NCBI RefSeq assembly: GCF_900099965.1
Contig: NZ_FNDJ01000048.1
Span: 1 to 54,447 of the forward strand
Length of the DNA stretch: 54,447 nucleotides
Origin: Nonomuraea jiangxiensis
GTDB lineage: Bacteria; Actinomycetota; Actinomycetes; Streptosporangiales; Streptosporangiaceae
Direction of reading: 5' to 3'
Position numbers and translations under genes: made by a program. How positions within the stretch are numbered: the stretch's first letter is position 1; every line of letters starts with the position of its first letter. The notes under the pieces are model-generated. The model was not told the origin of the DNA. It was given only the letters and a program-made list of their open reading frames with translations, and searched no databases. Of this stretch, positions 42,873 through 51,428 are shown piece after piece.

Positions 42873-43829
42873 ATGCCCGCCGCGTACGGCCGCCTCACCG
42901 ACATCCCCGATCTGATCCGCCGCGTGCGCGGCGGAGACATGCGAGCTGTCGCTCGGCTGATCTCCGTCGTCGAGAACGACGCCACGGCGCTCGGCCAAGT
43001 CGTCGCCGCCCTTGCCCCTGATGCCGGGCGTGCCTGGGTCGTCGGGCTCACCGGGGCGCCCGGAGTGGGCAAGTCGACGTCGGTCTCGGCGCTGATCACA
43101 GAGCTGCGGGCGGCCGGGCGGCGGGTGGGCGTCCTGGCCGTCGACCCCTCATCGCCGTTCTCCCGCGGCGCGCTGCTCGGCGATCGCATCCGCATGCGGG
43201 CTCACACCGCCGAGAACGCCGTCTACATACGTTCCATGGCCTCTCGCGGGCATCTGGGCGGCCTGTCGGTCGCAGTCCCGCAGGCGGTCCGGGTCCTGGA
43301 GGCGGCCGGTTTCGACACGGTTCTCATCGAGACCGTCGGGGTCGGCCAGGGTGAGTTCGAGATCGCCTCCATGGCCGACACCACGATCCTGATCCTGGCG
43401 CCCGGGCTCGGTGACGGCGTGCAGGCCGCGAAGGCCGGGATCCTTGAAGTGGCCGACGTGTTCGCCGTCAACAAGGCCGATCGCGAGGGCGCGGATCTGG
43501 TCGCTCGCGATCTTCGTCAGCTGGCGGCGACGAAAAACGGCTGGCGGCGGCCGATCGTCATGACCGTGGCGGCTCGGGACGAAGGATTCGACGGCGTGCT
43601 CGCCGCGGTGACCGGGCACCGGCGCTGGCTTGAGGAGACGGGCATGCTCAGCCTGCGGCGACGCGGACGTGCGCGTGCCGAGATCGAGTCGATCGTGCTC
43701 GCCTCGGTACGGCTCCGGCTCGCCTCGCCGCGGGGCTCGGTCCTGCTGGGCGAGGCGGCGGCACGGGTCGCCCAGGGCGGCGCTGACGCCTGTCAGGCCG
43801 CCAGGGAAATCCTTGAGTCGCTGCTCTGA
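42873..43829 (+). CDS. meaB: Methylmalonyl-CoA mutase-associated GTPase MeaB (ArgK-type)
   Basis: A 318-residue G3E-family GTPase chaperone that protects and loads the B12 enzyme methylmalonyl-CoA mutase. The P-loop VVGLTGAPGVGKSTSVSALI is at about 55-73. Then come GVLAVDPSSPFSRGALLGDR, MRAHTAENAVYIRSMASRGH, the switch FDTVLIETVGVGQGEFEIAS and VFAVNKADREGADLVARDLR (NKAD, base recognition). ATG 42873 begins at the family N-terminus (LTDIPDLIRRVRGGDMRAVA), though no strong ribosome-binding site precedes it; the frame is open further upstream. The mutase genes that usually adjoin meaB are absent, so only its tail end of an operon may be present here. Confidence 0.92.
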   Translation: MPAAYGRLTDIPDLIRRVRGGDMRAVARLISVVENDATALGQVVAALAPDAGRAWVVGLTGAPGVGKSTSVSALITELRAAGRRVGVLAVDPSSPFSRGALLGDRIRMRAHTAENAVYIRSMASRGHLGGLSVAVPQAVRVLEAAGFDTVLIETVGVGQGEFEIASMADTTILILAPGLGDGVQAAKAGILEVADVFAVNKADREGADLVARDLRQLAATKNGWRRPIVMTVAARDEGFDGVLAAVTGHRRWLEETGMLSLRRRGRARAEIESIVLASVRLRLASPRGSVLLGEAAARVAQGGADACQAAREILESLL

Positions 43830-43861
43830 CACGGTATCTGGAGCCGCGCGACCAGGCAGGC

Positions 43862-44479
43862 CTACGGGTGAGCGGGGGAGCCGGGATCTGGACCGGTGAT
43901 TGTGGCCGCCGCCTTACTGATCATCGACTTGACGTACGCGGCCGACTCGGCGGGGGTGAGCCCGGCGACGGCCGCGCGGGCCTCGGGGGAGGTCGCCAGC
44001 CGGATGATCGCGACGAGTTGGATGGCGTGCAGGCGTATGTCCGGGGTCGGCGGGGTGCCGGCCTCACGGGCGAGTTCGGCTGTGATCTGGTCCTCGAAGT
44101 CGGCCCATAGCCGGAGCAGGCCCGACTGGAGGGACATGGACTGGCCGTAGCCGCGATGGAATCGCTCCAGGCCGGAGCCCTCCTGGTCGTTCTCGATCAT
44201 CGTGATCAGCACCTCGGCCGTCGCCTTGGCGGCCGAGGTCCCGACGGGGCGTTCGGCCAGACCTGCGAGCACGGCTTCGATGAGGCTCTTGTCGGCGAAG
44301 GCAAGGTCTTCCTTGGAGCGGAAGTAGACGAACAGGGTCTTCACCGACACGTTGGCGGCGTCGGCGATCTCCGCGACCGTCACCGCGTCGAAGCCGCGTT
44401 CCTCGAACAAGCGCTCCGCGGCGTCGATCAACGCCTGGCGCGTGAGCTCCTTCTTGCGTTCCCGCAGCGACGATTTCAT
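43862..44479 (-). CDS. TetR/AcrR family regulator of the efflux/monooxygenase cassette
   Basis: A 205-residue regulator with N-terminal HTH (about 6-55): RERKKELTRQALIDAAERLF, then VTVAEIADAANVSVKTLFVY and FRSKEDLAFADKSL. The C-terminal domain includes ATAEVLITMIENDQEGSGLE and TPDIRLHAIQLVAIIRLATS. ATG 44479 gives the usual short lead; GTG 44503 is possible. It diverges from a 14-TM exporter over 125 bases that contain a promoter-embedded dyad, so repression of the exporter and of itself, relieved by the exported drug, is the likely scheme. Confidence 0.92.
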   Translation of the reverse strand: MKSSLRERKKELTRQALIDAAERLFEERGFDAVTVAEIADAANVSVKTLFVYFRSKEDLAFADKSLIEAVLAGLAERPVGTSAAKATAEVLITMIENDQEGSGLERFHRGYGQSMSLQSGLLRLWADFEDQITAELAREAGTPPTPDIRLHAIQLVAIIRLATSPEARAAVAGLTPAESAAYVKSMISKAAATITGPDPGSPAHP

Positions 44480-44540
44480 GCCGACAGCGTATCCCAAAGC
44501 CACAGTGGGTCACATTTTTCAGCGCTGACAATTTGGGGGC

Positions 44541-44569
44541 TTGACTCATATAGGTGAGTGACTTACTTT
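44541..44569 (+). promoter_or_regulatory. Promoter with embedded TetR-type dyad
   Basis: TTGACT (44541-44546), a 17-base spacer and TACTTT (44564-44569) fit a sigma-70-type promoter. ACTCA (44544-44548) and TGAGT (44555-44559) form a perfect 5-bp inverted repeat inside it, so a bound repressor would block RNA polymerase. Orientation fits the exporter gene. Confidence 0.55.
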
Positions 44570-44604
44570 TCTCTCGTACTTACCGTAGGGGGAAGGTTCA
44601 GGCC

Positions 44605-46050
44605 ATGCCGGCAACGCCGCATCCGCTCACGCATCGGGCGATCATGACGATCCTGGTCCCGCTGATGCTCGTCCTGTTCATCACGAACCTGGATCAGACG
44701 ATCACCGCGGCCGCGCTGCCGACCATCGTGGCGGAGCTGGGAAACGCCGGTCAGATCTCGTGGGTCGCCTCCGCGTACCTGCTCACCAGCGCCGTGACGA
44801 CGCTGCTGTTCGGCAAGCTCGGCGACATGTTCGGCCGCAAGCCGATCTTCCTGATCTCGATGGTGATCTTCACAGTCGGTTCGGCGCTGGCCGGCGCGGC
44901 TGAAAGCATGCTCTGGCTGATCGTTTTCCGTGGCCTCCAGGGAGTGGGGGGCGGCGGGCTGAACTCGCTGGTGATGGCGATCGTCGGCGACCTGGTGCCG
45001 GCCCGCCAGCGCTCCCGCTACCAGGCGTACACCGGGATCGTCGCGACCCTCGCTCTCATCGCCGGCCCGTTCCTCGGCGGCCTGTTCTCCGACACGCTCT
45101 CCTGGCGCTGGATCTTCTACATCAACATCCCGATCTGCGTGCTGGCGATCGTCATGACCGCCCTGCGCGTCAGCCTTCCCCGTCCCATCGGGCGTACCAG
45201 GCGGGTCGACGTGGCGGGCGGCCTGATCGCCGCAGTGGTGACCACGGCGATCCTGCTGCTCACCACCCTCGGCGGCACCGAGCACCCGTGGAGTTCGCCC
45301 CTGATCGTGGCACTCATCGGCCTCAGCGTCGCCGGGCTGGCCGCCTACATCCTTGTCGAGAGGCGGGCGGCCGAGCCGATCACCCCGTTGAGCCTGTTCC
45401 GGTCGAGCGTCTTCACCATCTGCTCTATCCAGTTCGGGTTCGTCGCCGTGGTCCTTTTCGTCGCGATGTTGTACGTTCCGCTGTTCCTGCAGACCATCCA
45501 GGGATACTCCGCCTTCGCGGCCGGCCTGTTCCTGATCCCGATGCTGCTCGGTCTCGTCGCCGCCACCGCCGTCGCGGGCCCGTTCATCGCGAGCACCGGC
45601 AGATACAAGATCTACCCGGTGATCGGGTCCGCGGTGACCGGCGTGTCGATGTGGGTGCTCACGTTCGCGGACGCCGACACGGCGGCGTGGGCGATCGTGG
45701 CACCACTCGTGTTCGCCGGAGCCGGAATGGGGTTGATGATCCAGGTGGCCCTCCTGGCCGGGCAGAACGCGGTCGAAAACCGGCACCTGGGCACCGCGAC
45801 GGGAGCGCTGAACTTCTTCAAGAGCATCGGCGCGGCGTTCGGCGCCGCCATTTTCGGCGCCATCCTCGTCGCGGCTACCGGCCCGAACCCCACTCCGGCC
45901 TCGATGACATACGCCTTCCAGACGGTGTTCCTCTGGTCGGTCCCCTTCATGGTCGTTTCCTTCGTCCTCGCACTCGTCATGCGAGAGAAGCCCCTCTCGG
46001 AGGAAATGATCGAAGTCGCCGAAGGCAAGGTCGAGGTCCCCGAATACTGA
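44605..46050 (+). CDS. DHA2-type (14 TM) MFS multidrug exporter
   Basis: A 481-residue proton-driven exporter. TM1 carries LFITNLDQTITAAALPTIVA (motif D1). Then come GKLGDMFGRKPIFLISMVIF (motif A, about 70), FRGLQGVGGGGLNSLVMAIV (motif B-like) and VATLALIAGPFLGGLFSDTL (antiporter motif C). Fourteen hydrophobic segments place it in the EmrB/QacA group. ATG 44605 follows GGGGGAAGG; an in-frame start at 44554 would overlap the promoter. The next gene, 75 bases on, encodes a TetX-like flavin monooxygenase, giving export plus modification of one compound class as a working hypothesis. Confidence 0.93.
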   Translation: MPATPHPLTHRAIMTILVPLMLVLFITNLDQTITAAALPTIVAELGNAGQISWVASAYLLTSAVTTLLFGKLGDMFGRKPIFLISMVIFTVGSALAGAAESMLWLIVFRGLQGVGGGGLNSLVMAIVGDLVPARQRSRYQAYTGIVATLALIAGPFLGGLFSDTLSWRWIFYINIPICVLAIVMTALRVSLPRPIGRTRRVDVAGGLIAAVVTTAILLLTTLGGTEHPWSSPLIVALIGLSVAGLAAYILVERRAAEPITPLSLFRSSVFTICSIQFGFVAVVLFVAMLYVPLFLQTIQGYSAFAAGLFLIPMLLGLVAATAVAGPFIASTGRYKIYPVIGSAVTGVSMWVLTFADADTAAWAIVAPLVFAGAGMGLMIQVALLAGQNAVENRHLGTATGALNFFKSIGAAFGAAIFGAILVAATGPNPTPASMTYAFQTVFLWSVPFMVVSFVLALVMREKPLSEEMIEVAEGKVEVPEY

Positions 46051-46125
46051 CCCGCCTCCCCAATCCACGGAAATTCATGCCGGGAGTTCGCCGGACGGCC
46101 TACTCCCCGAACTATGAGGACACTC

Positions 46126-47277
46126 ATGCCCACGACACACGCTCTGAGCCAGCTTGAGATCGTCATCCTCGGCGCAGGCCCGGTAGGCCTCGCCGCCGCC
46201 CGGCTCCTGCACCTGCGGGGCGTCCGCCCCCGGGTGCTTGAACGTGACGCCGATCGTGACGCGCGGGACCAGGGCGGATCACTGGACCTTGGAGAGGACA
46301 GCGGGTTGGCCGCCCTCGCCGCCGCCGGCCTGATGGATGAGTTCGAGTACGCCGCGCGGCCGCAAGGGCAGCACACCAACTACTTCGACACCCAGGGTGT
46401 CCTGCTGTTGTCCACCGACGAAGACGACGAGGACGAGTTCCGGCCGGAGATCGACCGGCTTGAGCTGCGCTCCCTGCTCCTTGACTCGCTCCCGGACGGG
46501 ACCGTGGAGTGGGGCCGGACCGTCAAGGCGGTGGAGCGGGCAGGACACCGCTGGCGGATCGTCATGGAAACCGGCGAAAGCGTCGAGGCCGATCTGGTGA
46601 TCGGCGCCGACGGCGCCAACTCCAGAGCCCGCGCGATCGTCACCGGCCAGGCCCCCACCTACACCGGGGTCACCTTCATCGCCGGTGAGATCGCCCGCCC
46701 GCTGCCCGGCTCGTATGCCGCCGAGATCGTCGGTGAGGGCTCCGGTCTCGTCATCGGCCACGAGAAGGCGTTCCTCTGCCAGCGCAACGGCGACGGCTCG
46801 ATCCGCGTCTACTTCGCCCAGCGCCGCCACGAGGACCCGAGCCGCGCCGCGGGATCGACGTTCCACGATCCCGGTTTCATCCGCGCCGAACTGGACCGCG
46901 AGTTCCAGGACTGGTCGCCCAGGATGCGCAGCGTTCTCGACGAGGTAGAGACGACCTTCGTCTGGTGGCCCCTCTACACCGTCCCTGTGGAGCAGCGCTG
47001 GCGGCCGCGCTCCGGCCTGACCCTGATCGGAGACGCCGCGCATGTGATGCCTCCCTTCACCGGGCAGGGCGTCAACATGGGCCTGCTGGACGCCCTGGAA
47101 CTCGTCACCGTTCTCACCTCGGGTGAGCATGCGGACCTGGACTCGGCGATCGGCGCGTACGAGTCGGCGATGCTGACTCGGATGGCGGAGGCCGTTGCCG
47201 CGTCCAACGGCGTGCAGGACGTCCTGCTGTCCCCGCAGGGCCCCACCGCCCTGCTCGCCATGGTCGCCCATCCGTGA
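46126..47277 (+). CDS. TetX-like FAD-dependent monooxygenase
   Basis: A 383-residue flavin monooxygenase. The FAD-binding GxGxxG is EIVILGAGPVGLAAARLLHL (about 14-33). Then come LERD..RD, GGSLDLGEDSGLAALAAAGL (the TetX-family GG-LDL segment), RLELRSLLLDSLPDGTVEWG, ADLVIGADGANSRAR (DG fingerprint) and TLIGDAAHVMPPFTGQGVNM (GD motif). ATG 46126 follows GAGGA; the ATG four codons earlier is less well placed. Relatives hydroxylate tetracyclines or other aromatic polyketides using NADPH and oxygen. A strong bidirectional hairpin follows. Confidence 0.9.
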   Translation: MPTTHALSQLEIVILGAGPVGLAAARLLHLRGVRPRVLERDADRDARDQGGSLDLGEDSGLAALAAAGLMDEFEYAARPQGQHTNYFDTQGVLLLSTDEDDEDEFRPEIDRLELRSLLLDSLPDGTVEWGRTVKAVERAGHRWRIVMETGESVEADLVIGADGANSRARAIVTGQAPTYTGVTFIAGEIARPLPGSYAAEIVGEGSGLVIGHEKAFLCQRNGDGSIRVYFAQRRHEDPSRAAGSTFHDPGFIRAELDREFQDWSPRMRSVLDEVETTFVWWPLYTVPVEQRWRPRSGLTLIGDAAHVMPPFTGQGVNMGLLDALELVTVLTSGEHADLDSAIGAYESAMLTRMAEAVAASNGVQDVLLSPQGPTALLAMVAHP

Positions 47278-47298
47278 ACGGTTCCCTTCGGTCGCTCC

Positions 47299-47340
47299 GC
47301 GGTGTGCCCGCATCGGTTCTCGCCGATGCGGGCACACCGC
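47299..47340. terminator. 18-bp perfect-stem bidirectional terminator
   Basis: GCGGTGTGCCCGCATCGG (47299-47316), a TTCTCG loop and its exact complement (47323-47340) between the convergent monooxygenase and ABC permease genes. The longest perfect hairpin in the window. Confidence 0.88.
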
Positions 47341-47369
47341 CGGGGTCGCCCCGATGGTTACCGCAGTGG

Positions 47370-48182
47370 TCAGACGTCGCGCCGCCGCAGGGCGAGGGCC
47401 GCCCCGGCGGAGATCACGACCAGGTAGGCCGCGAAGACCGCCACGCCGCCCCACACCGGCAACATCCCGTCGGGTGGCAGCACGCTGGTGAAGGACAGAC
47501 CCGCGTTGGAGGGAAGGAAGGGCGCGACCGCCTCGTAGATCGCCGGTGGAGCCAAGGCGAGCAAGGAATCGCCGATCAGCAGGACGCCGCTGAGCGTGGC
47601 TGCGGCTGCCGCGGTGTTGCGGAAAAGCAGGCCAAGACCGACCCCCATGATCGCCGTTCCGGTGAGATAGAGGGCGGATGCGATGACGGCGCGCCGGACG
47701 CCCGGATCGTCCAGCGTGGCCGAAGGCAGGTCCACTCCGGCGAAAATCGGCTGGGAGATGAGGAAGGAGGCCAGCAGGGCCGGCAGAGTCGTCACAAAGG
47801 AAGCCACGGCGACGACGGCGATCTTGGCCCACAGCACGGGAAGCCGTTGCGGAACGGCGGCGAGGGTGCCGCGAATGGATCCGCTCGCGTACTCACCAGT
47901 GATCACCATGACGCCGAGCGTGCTGACGACGAGCTGGCCCAGCGCGGGGCCGGCCAGCGACAGTGCCACCGGGTCGAAGGATCCCTCCAGCGCCTCTTTG
48001 GCCTGAGGGTTGGTCACCACCAGCGCGTTGACCAGGCCGAAGGCGAAGGTCACCACGGCCGCCGCAGCCAGGGTGAGGAGGTTGAGGCGCAGCGACAGGA
48101 ACTTGACGAGCTCGGAGCGGGCCACCCGCAGGAGGGTGACCCGATGGATCGTCGTGGAGACGGGACCGAGGGTGGTGGTCAT
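47370..48182 (-). CDS. ABC transporter permease (ABC-2 type)
   Basis: A 270-residue, six-helix membrane subunit: LRVARSELVKFLSLRLNLLT, VVSTLGVMVITGEYASGSIR (the conserved ITGEYxxGSIRGTL loop), LPALLASFLISQPIFAGVDL, LTGTAIMGVGLGLLFRNTAA and AAYLVVISAGAALALRRRDV. The ATG overlaps the stop of the ATPase gene (ATGA). With the ATPase it forms an exporter of the kind paired with two-component systems for antibiotic or lipid stress; the substrate is unknown. Confidence 0.92.
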   Translation of the reverse strand: MTTTLGPVSTTIHRVTLLRVARSELVKFLSLRLNLLTLAAAAVVTFAFGLVNALVVTNPQAKEALEGSFDPVALSLAGPALGQLVVSTLGVMVITGEYASGSIRGTLAAVPQRLPVLWAKIAVVAVASFVTTLPALLASFLISQPIFAGVDLPSATLDDPGVRRAVIASALYLTGTAIMGVGLGLLFRNTAAAAATLSGVLLIGDSLLALAPPAIYEAVAPFLPSNAGLSFTSVLPPDGMLPVWGGVAVFAAYLVVISAGAALALRRRDV

Positions 48183-49114
48183 GCCGCGCTCCTGTCCCCG
48201 AGCAACTGCCCGGTGGAGTATTCGAGGGAGCCGTGGGTCAGCTCCATGAAGGCTTCCTCAAGCGAGGCGGTGACGGGGGTGAGCTCGTGCACGACGTAAC
48301 GAGCCTCGAAGGCCCGCTCGCCGATCTCCCTGGCGCTCAGCCCGGCCACCACCAGCAATTCTCGGTCGCTGTTGTGGTAGGTCATACTCACGTCGGGGCC
48401 GCTGAGCAGGCTCACCAGCTGGCCGGCGTGCGGGCTGCGGACGCGTACGCGGGAGCCGGAGGCTCGCGCGGTGAGCTCCTTCATGGAGGTGTCGGCGATG
48501 AGCCTGCCCTTGCCGATGATGACCAGATGCTCGGCGGTGACGGCCATCTCGTTCATCAGGTGGGAGGAGATGAAGACGGTGCGCCCTTCGCGGGCCAGAT
48601 CGCTGAGCAGGTCGCGGATCCAGCGGATGCCGTCAGGGTCGAGGCCGTTCATCGGCTCGTCCAGCATGACGATCTCCGGGTCGCCGAGCAGGGCCGCGGC
48701 GATGCCGAGCCGCTGGCTCATACCGAGCGAGAAGCCACCGGCGCGACGTCGGGCGGCCGAGCTCAGCCCGACCAGGTCGACGACCTCGTCGATCCGGCTG
48801 GCGGGGATGGCGTGAGTGGCGGCCAGGGCGCGCAGATGGTCGTAGGCCGAGCGGCCGGGGTGCACCGCCTTGGCCTCCAGCAACGCACCGACCTTGCACA
48901 GCGGGCTGGCGGCGTCGCGGTAGTCACGGCCGTCGATCCGGATCCGCCCGGAGGTCGGCCGGTCCAGGCCGAGGATCATGCGCATGGTCGTGGATTTCCC
49001 GGCCCCGTTAGGCCCCAGGAATCCGGTCACCACACCGGGCCGAACGGTGAAACTCAACCGATCCACCGCGATCTTGTCCTGATATTTCTTGGTGATTTCC
49101 TCAATTTCTATCAC
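48179..49114 (-). CDS. ABC transporter ATP-binding protein
   Basis: A 311-residue ATPase. Walker A is FLGPNGAGKSTTMRMILGLD (about 32-51), followed by the Q-loop region and the signature FSLGMSQRLGIAAALLGDPE. Walker B is IVMLDEPMNGLDPDGIRWIR, with the switch VFISSHLMNEM. The C-terminal 80 residues (VRVRSPHAGQLVSLL, ASLEEAFMELT) are those of BcrA/drug-type exporters. GTG 49114 follows CGAGG and starts the canonical IEIEEITKKY strand; the frame is open to 49348 but without homology. It diverges from the histidine kinase gene. Confidence 0.93.
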   Translation of the reverse strand: MIEIEEITKKYQDKIAVDRLSFTVRPGVVTGFLGPNGAGKSTTMRMILGLDRPTSGRIRIDGRDYRDAASPLCKVGALLEAKAVHPGRSAYDHLRALAATHAIPASRIDEVVDLVGLSSAARRRAGGFSLGMSQRLGIAAALLGDPEIVMLDEPMNGLDPDGIRWIRDLLSDLAREGRTVFISSHLMNEMAVTAEHLVIIGKGRLIADTSMKELTARASGSRVRVRSPHAGQLVSLLSGPDVSMTYHNSDRELLVVAGLSAREIGERAFEARYVVHELTPVTASLEEAFMELTHGSLEYSTGQLLGDRSAA

Positions 49115-49203
49115 GGCCTCGACGTTATTCCATCCGCTCGTTTCCCGATTCGGCCGGAGCGAGTCATCGCGAGTTACTCCAACAGGCGTGATATCGAACT
49201 GAA

Positions 49204-49219
49204 TACTCCATTTGGAGTA
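49204..49219. promoter_or_regulatory. Palindrome TACTCCA-TT-TGGAGTA in the ABC/two-component spacer
   Basis: A perfect 7-bp dyad with a 2-base centre, plus a further TACTCCA half-site at 49175-49181, in the 167-base divergent spacer between the ABC operon and the kinase gene. It lies 63-78 bases before the kinase start. It is a good candidate target of the neighbouring LuxR-type response regulator. Confidence 0.6.
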
Positions 49220-49281
49220 CGGCTGACCTCGGCCGTCAGGGGGAGGGCAAGAAAATGGGCGGACGATAGGCTGGGCCGCCG

Positions 49282-50421
49282 ATGAATAGAGCGGCTTTTC
49301 TTGGGCTGGCGCGGGCCGACGGTGTGGCCGTGTGCTGCTATCTTGCACTGTTCACGATGCTGCCGACCTTTGAGCCGGAGGTGGAATCCGACGCCGGCAT
49401 GGGTTTCGTCGCCGTCGCCGGACTGGTCGCGATCGCGGTGCGACGCCGCGTGCCGTATGTGGCAGTGGCCGTGATGCTTTCGGCACTCCTGTCGGGATAT
49501 GTCCTGGGTACGGGGGTCATCCCGTACCTGATCGGGCTGGGCATGGCCCTTTACACGGTCGGGGTTCAGCGCCGTCGGCGGGAGTCGTGGCTCACCGCCG
49601 TCGCCGTCCTCGCCGTTGTCGTGACGGCGGACCTCCTCGCCGGGTGGCAGGACCTGTGGGGGACCCTGGTGTGGGCAGGGCTCACGCTGACGGGCGGCGC
49701 CCTGGTACGCAGTCAGCGCGCCTATGTCACGGCGGTCAAGGACCGAGCCGCCCGGGCCGAGCAGGCGCGGGAGAGCGAGGCGGGCCGGCGGGTGGCAGAG
49801 GAACGGCTGCAGGTCGCGCGTGATGTGCACGACGCCATCGGGCACCGCATCGCCGTGATCAACGTGCAGAGCGCCGTCGCGGCGCAGCTGCTCAGGTCCA
49901 GCCCCGAAGGCGCGGCCGAGGCGCTTGAGCATGTCAGGCAGGCGAGCGCGAACGCCCTGAACGAGCTCGGCGAACTGCTCGACGTGCTGCGTAACGGCAG
50001 GAGCGAGACGCACGCGGCCGGCCTCGAGTCGATCGGCGAGCTGATGGACGGCTTCCGCGCCGCCGGCCTGGCGGTGGACGTGACCATCGAAGGCCGGCCC
50101 TACCCTTTGCCCCTTACGACGAACCAGGCCGCCTACCGCATCGTCCAGGAGTCACTCACCAACGCGCTCACACACGGAGCGGGCGGCACGGCCAGCCTGT
50201 GCGTTGCCTACCGTCCCGGATCCGTCCGCATCCAAGTCGGCAACCCATTGCGCGATCCGGACGCCGCCCCCGTCGTCCGGCCTGCCCCGCTCCCGGTCGG
50301 GGGCAGCGGGATCATCGGCATGCGGGAGCGGGCCGCGCGGGCCGGCGGCACGCTGCGCACCCTCGTCGGGCACGGGGTCTTCACGGTGACCGTCCACCTG
50401 CCTTCAGGGAAGACACGATGA
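49282..50421 (+). CDS. Sensor histidine kinase (HisKA_3 type)
   Basis: A 379-residue membrane kinase. The N-terminal sensor has four or five hydrophobic segments (ADGVAVCCYLALFTMLP, GFVAVAGLVAIAVRRRVPYV, AVMLSALLSGYVLGTGVIPY, LTAVAVLAVVVTADLLAGW, about 10-150). A short coiled coil leads to the H-box ERLQVARDVHDAIGHRIAVI with the phospho-accepting His at about 182. The ATPase N-box is YRIVQESLTNALTHGAGG and the G-box GGSGIIGMRERAARAGGTL. The stop overlaps the response regulator ATG (ATGA). Confidence 0.93.
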   Translation: MNRAAFLGLARADGVAVCCYLALFTMLPTFEPEVESDAGMGFVAVAGLVAIAVRRRVPYVAVAVMLSALLSGYVLGTGVIPYLIGLGMALYTVGVQRRRRESWLTAVAVLAVVVTADLLAGWQDLWGTLVWAGLTLTGGALVRSQRAYVTAVKDRAARAEQARESEAGRRVAEERLQVARDVHDAIGHRIAVINVQSAVAAQLLRSSPEGAAEALEHVRQASANALNELGELLDVLRNGRSETHAAGLESIGELMDGFRAAGLAVDVTIEGRPYPLPLTTNQAAYRIVQESLTNALTHGAGGTASLCVAYRPGSVRIQVGNPLRDPDAAPVVRPAPLPVGGSGIIGMRERAARAGGTLRTLVGHGVFTVTVHLPSGKTR

Positions 50422-51071
50422 TCAAAGTGCTGCTGGCCGACGACGAGGCGCTCCTGCGCGCCGGCATCCGCATCCTGCTGGACACCGCCCCCGACATCGA
50501 GGTCGTCGGGGAGGCCACGACTGGCCTGGAAGCGGTGAACCAGGCCCGCGCCACTCAGGCAGACGTCGTGCTGATGGACATCCGCATGCCCGACATGGAT
50601 GGCATCGAAGCCACCAGGGCGATCTGCGGGGACGAGAGCCTCGCGCGGGGCCGCGTCATCATCTTGACCACCTTCGAGCTGCACGACCACGTCCTGGCCG
50701 CCATCCGAGCCGGGGCCAGCGGTTTCCTCGGCAAGAGCGCCAACCCAGAGCAACTGCTCGAAGCCGTGCGGGTCGTCGCCGGCGGCGAGTCGCTACTCTC
50801 AGCGAGGGCGACGGCGCATCTGCTGGAAAGCGTCCGTCAGATCCCGACGCACTCCGCACTTCCTCGGATAGACCTCGCCGGCCTGACCGCCCGCGAGCGT
50901 GAGATCGTCGAGCTCGTCGCCCGAGGGTTGTCCAACGAGGAGATCGGGGCGCTGCTGTTCCTGTCACCGCTCACCGTCAAGACCCATGTGTCGCGGGCGT
51001 CGATCAAGCTCGACGCCCGCGACAGGGCTCAACTGGTAGCGATCTTCTTCCAGGGCAACGACAATCCCTGA
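50418..51071 (+). CDS. NarL/LuxR-type response regulator
   Basis: A 217-residue regulator. The receiver domain shows IKVLLADDEALLRAGIRILL (acidic pair), phospho-acceptor Asp54 in VVLMDIRMPDMDGIEATRAI, the Thr of VIILTTFELHDHVLAAIRAG and Lys in FLGKSANPEQLLEAVR. The C-terminal LuxR HTH reads LTAREREIVELVARGLSNEE, IGALLFLSPLTVKTHVSRAS. Coupled to the kinase by ATGA. It probably activates the divergent ABC transporter through the palindrome between them. The spacing VSRASIKLDARDRAQLVA is normal. Confidence 0.94.
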   Translation: MIKVLLADDEALLRAGIRILLDTAPDIEVVGEATTGLEAVNQARATQADVVLMDIRMPDMDGIEATRAICGDESLARGRVIILTTFELHDHVLAAIRAGASGFLGKSANPEQLLEAVRVVAGGESLLSARATAHLLESVRQIPTHSALPRIDLAGLTAREREIVELVARGLSNEEIGALLFLSPLTVKTHVSRASIKLDARDRAQLVAIFFQGNDNP

Positions 51072-51428
51072 AGCGAGAAAATCAACGTCGGCCTCTGCGA
51101 GCACGGTTAGGCGCGCGAACCGGCGTCTGTCCGCGAGGTCCCGTGCACTGACCGGCTCGGTCCCAGCCGTACCCCAGCTGCGTACATGCCGCCACCGCTC
51201 CCCCGGCAGGACGACCCCGGTCGCGGATTCGGCCGCTGACGGTTCAGCATCTGAAGGATTCGCCGATCCCCCCGCTCCAGTGGTCGACGCCGCGGTCTTC
51301 CAGGAAGTAGGTGCCAGTACTATGCCAGCTAAGCCGAGTTGGCCTGCAGACCTGGATCCACCACTGAACCACCTCACTCCCGAGCGCAAACTTTGGGAGT
51401 GGGGCGCCATCGACATGCACCGCATCCT
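51072..51428. other. 357-base stretch without a recognisable gene
   Basis: No family pattern on either strand. A plus-strand stretch around 51330-51430 reads LTPERKLWEWGAIDMHRILH, but it has no credible start and I cannot place it. No hairpin follows the response-regulator stop. Confidence 0.35.
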
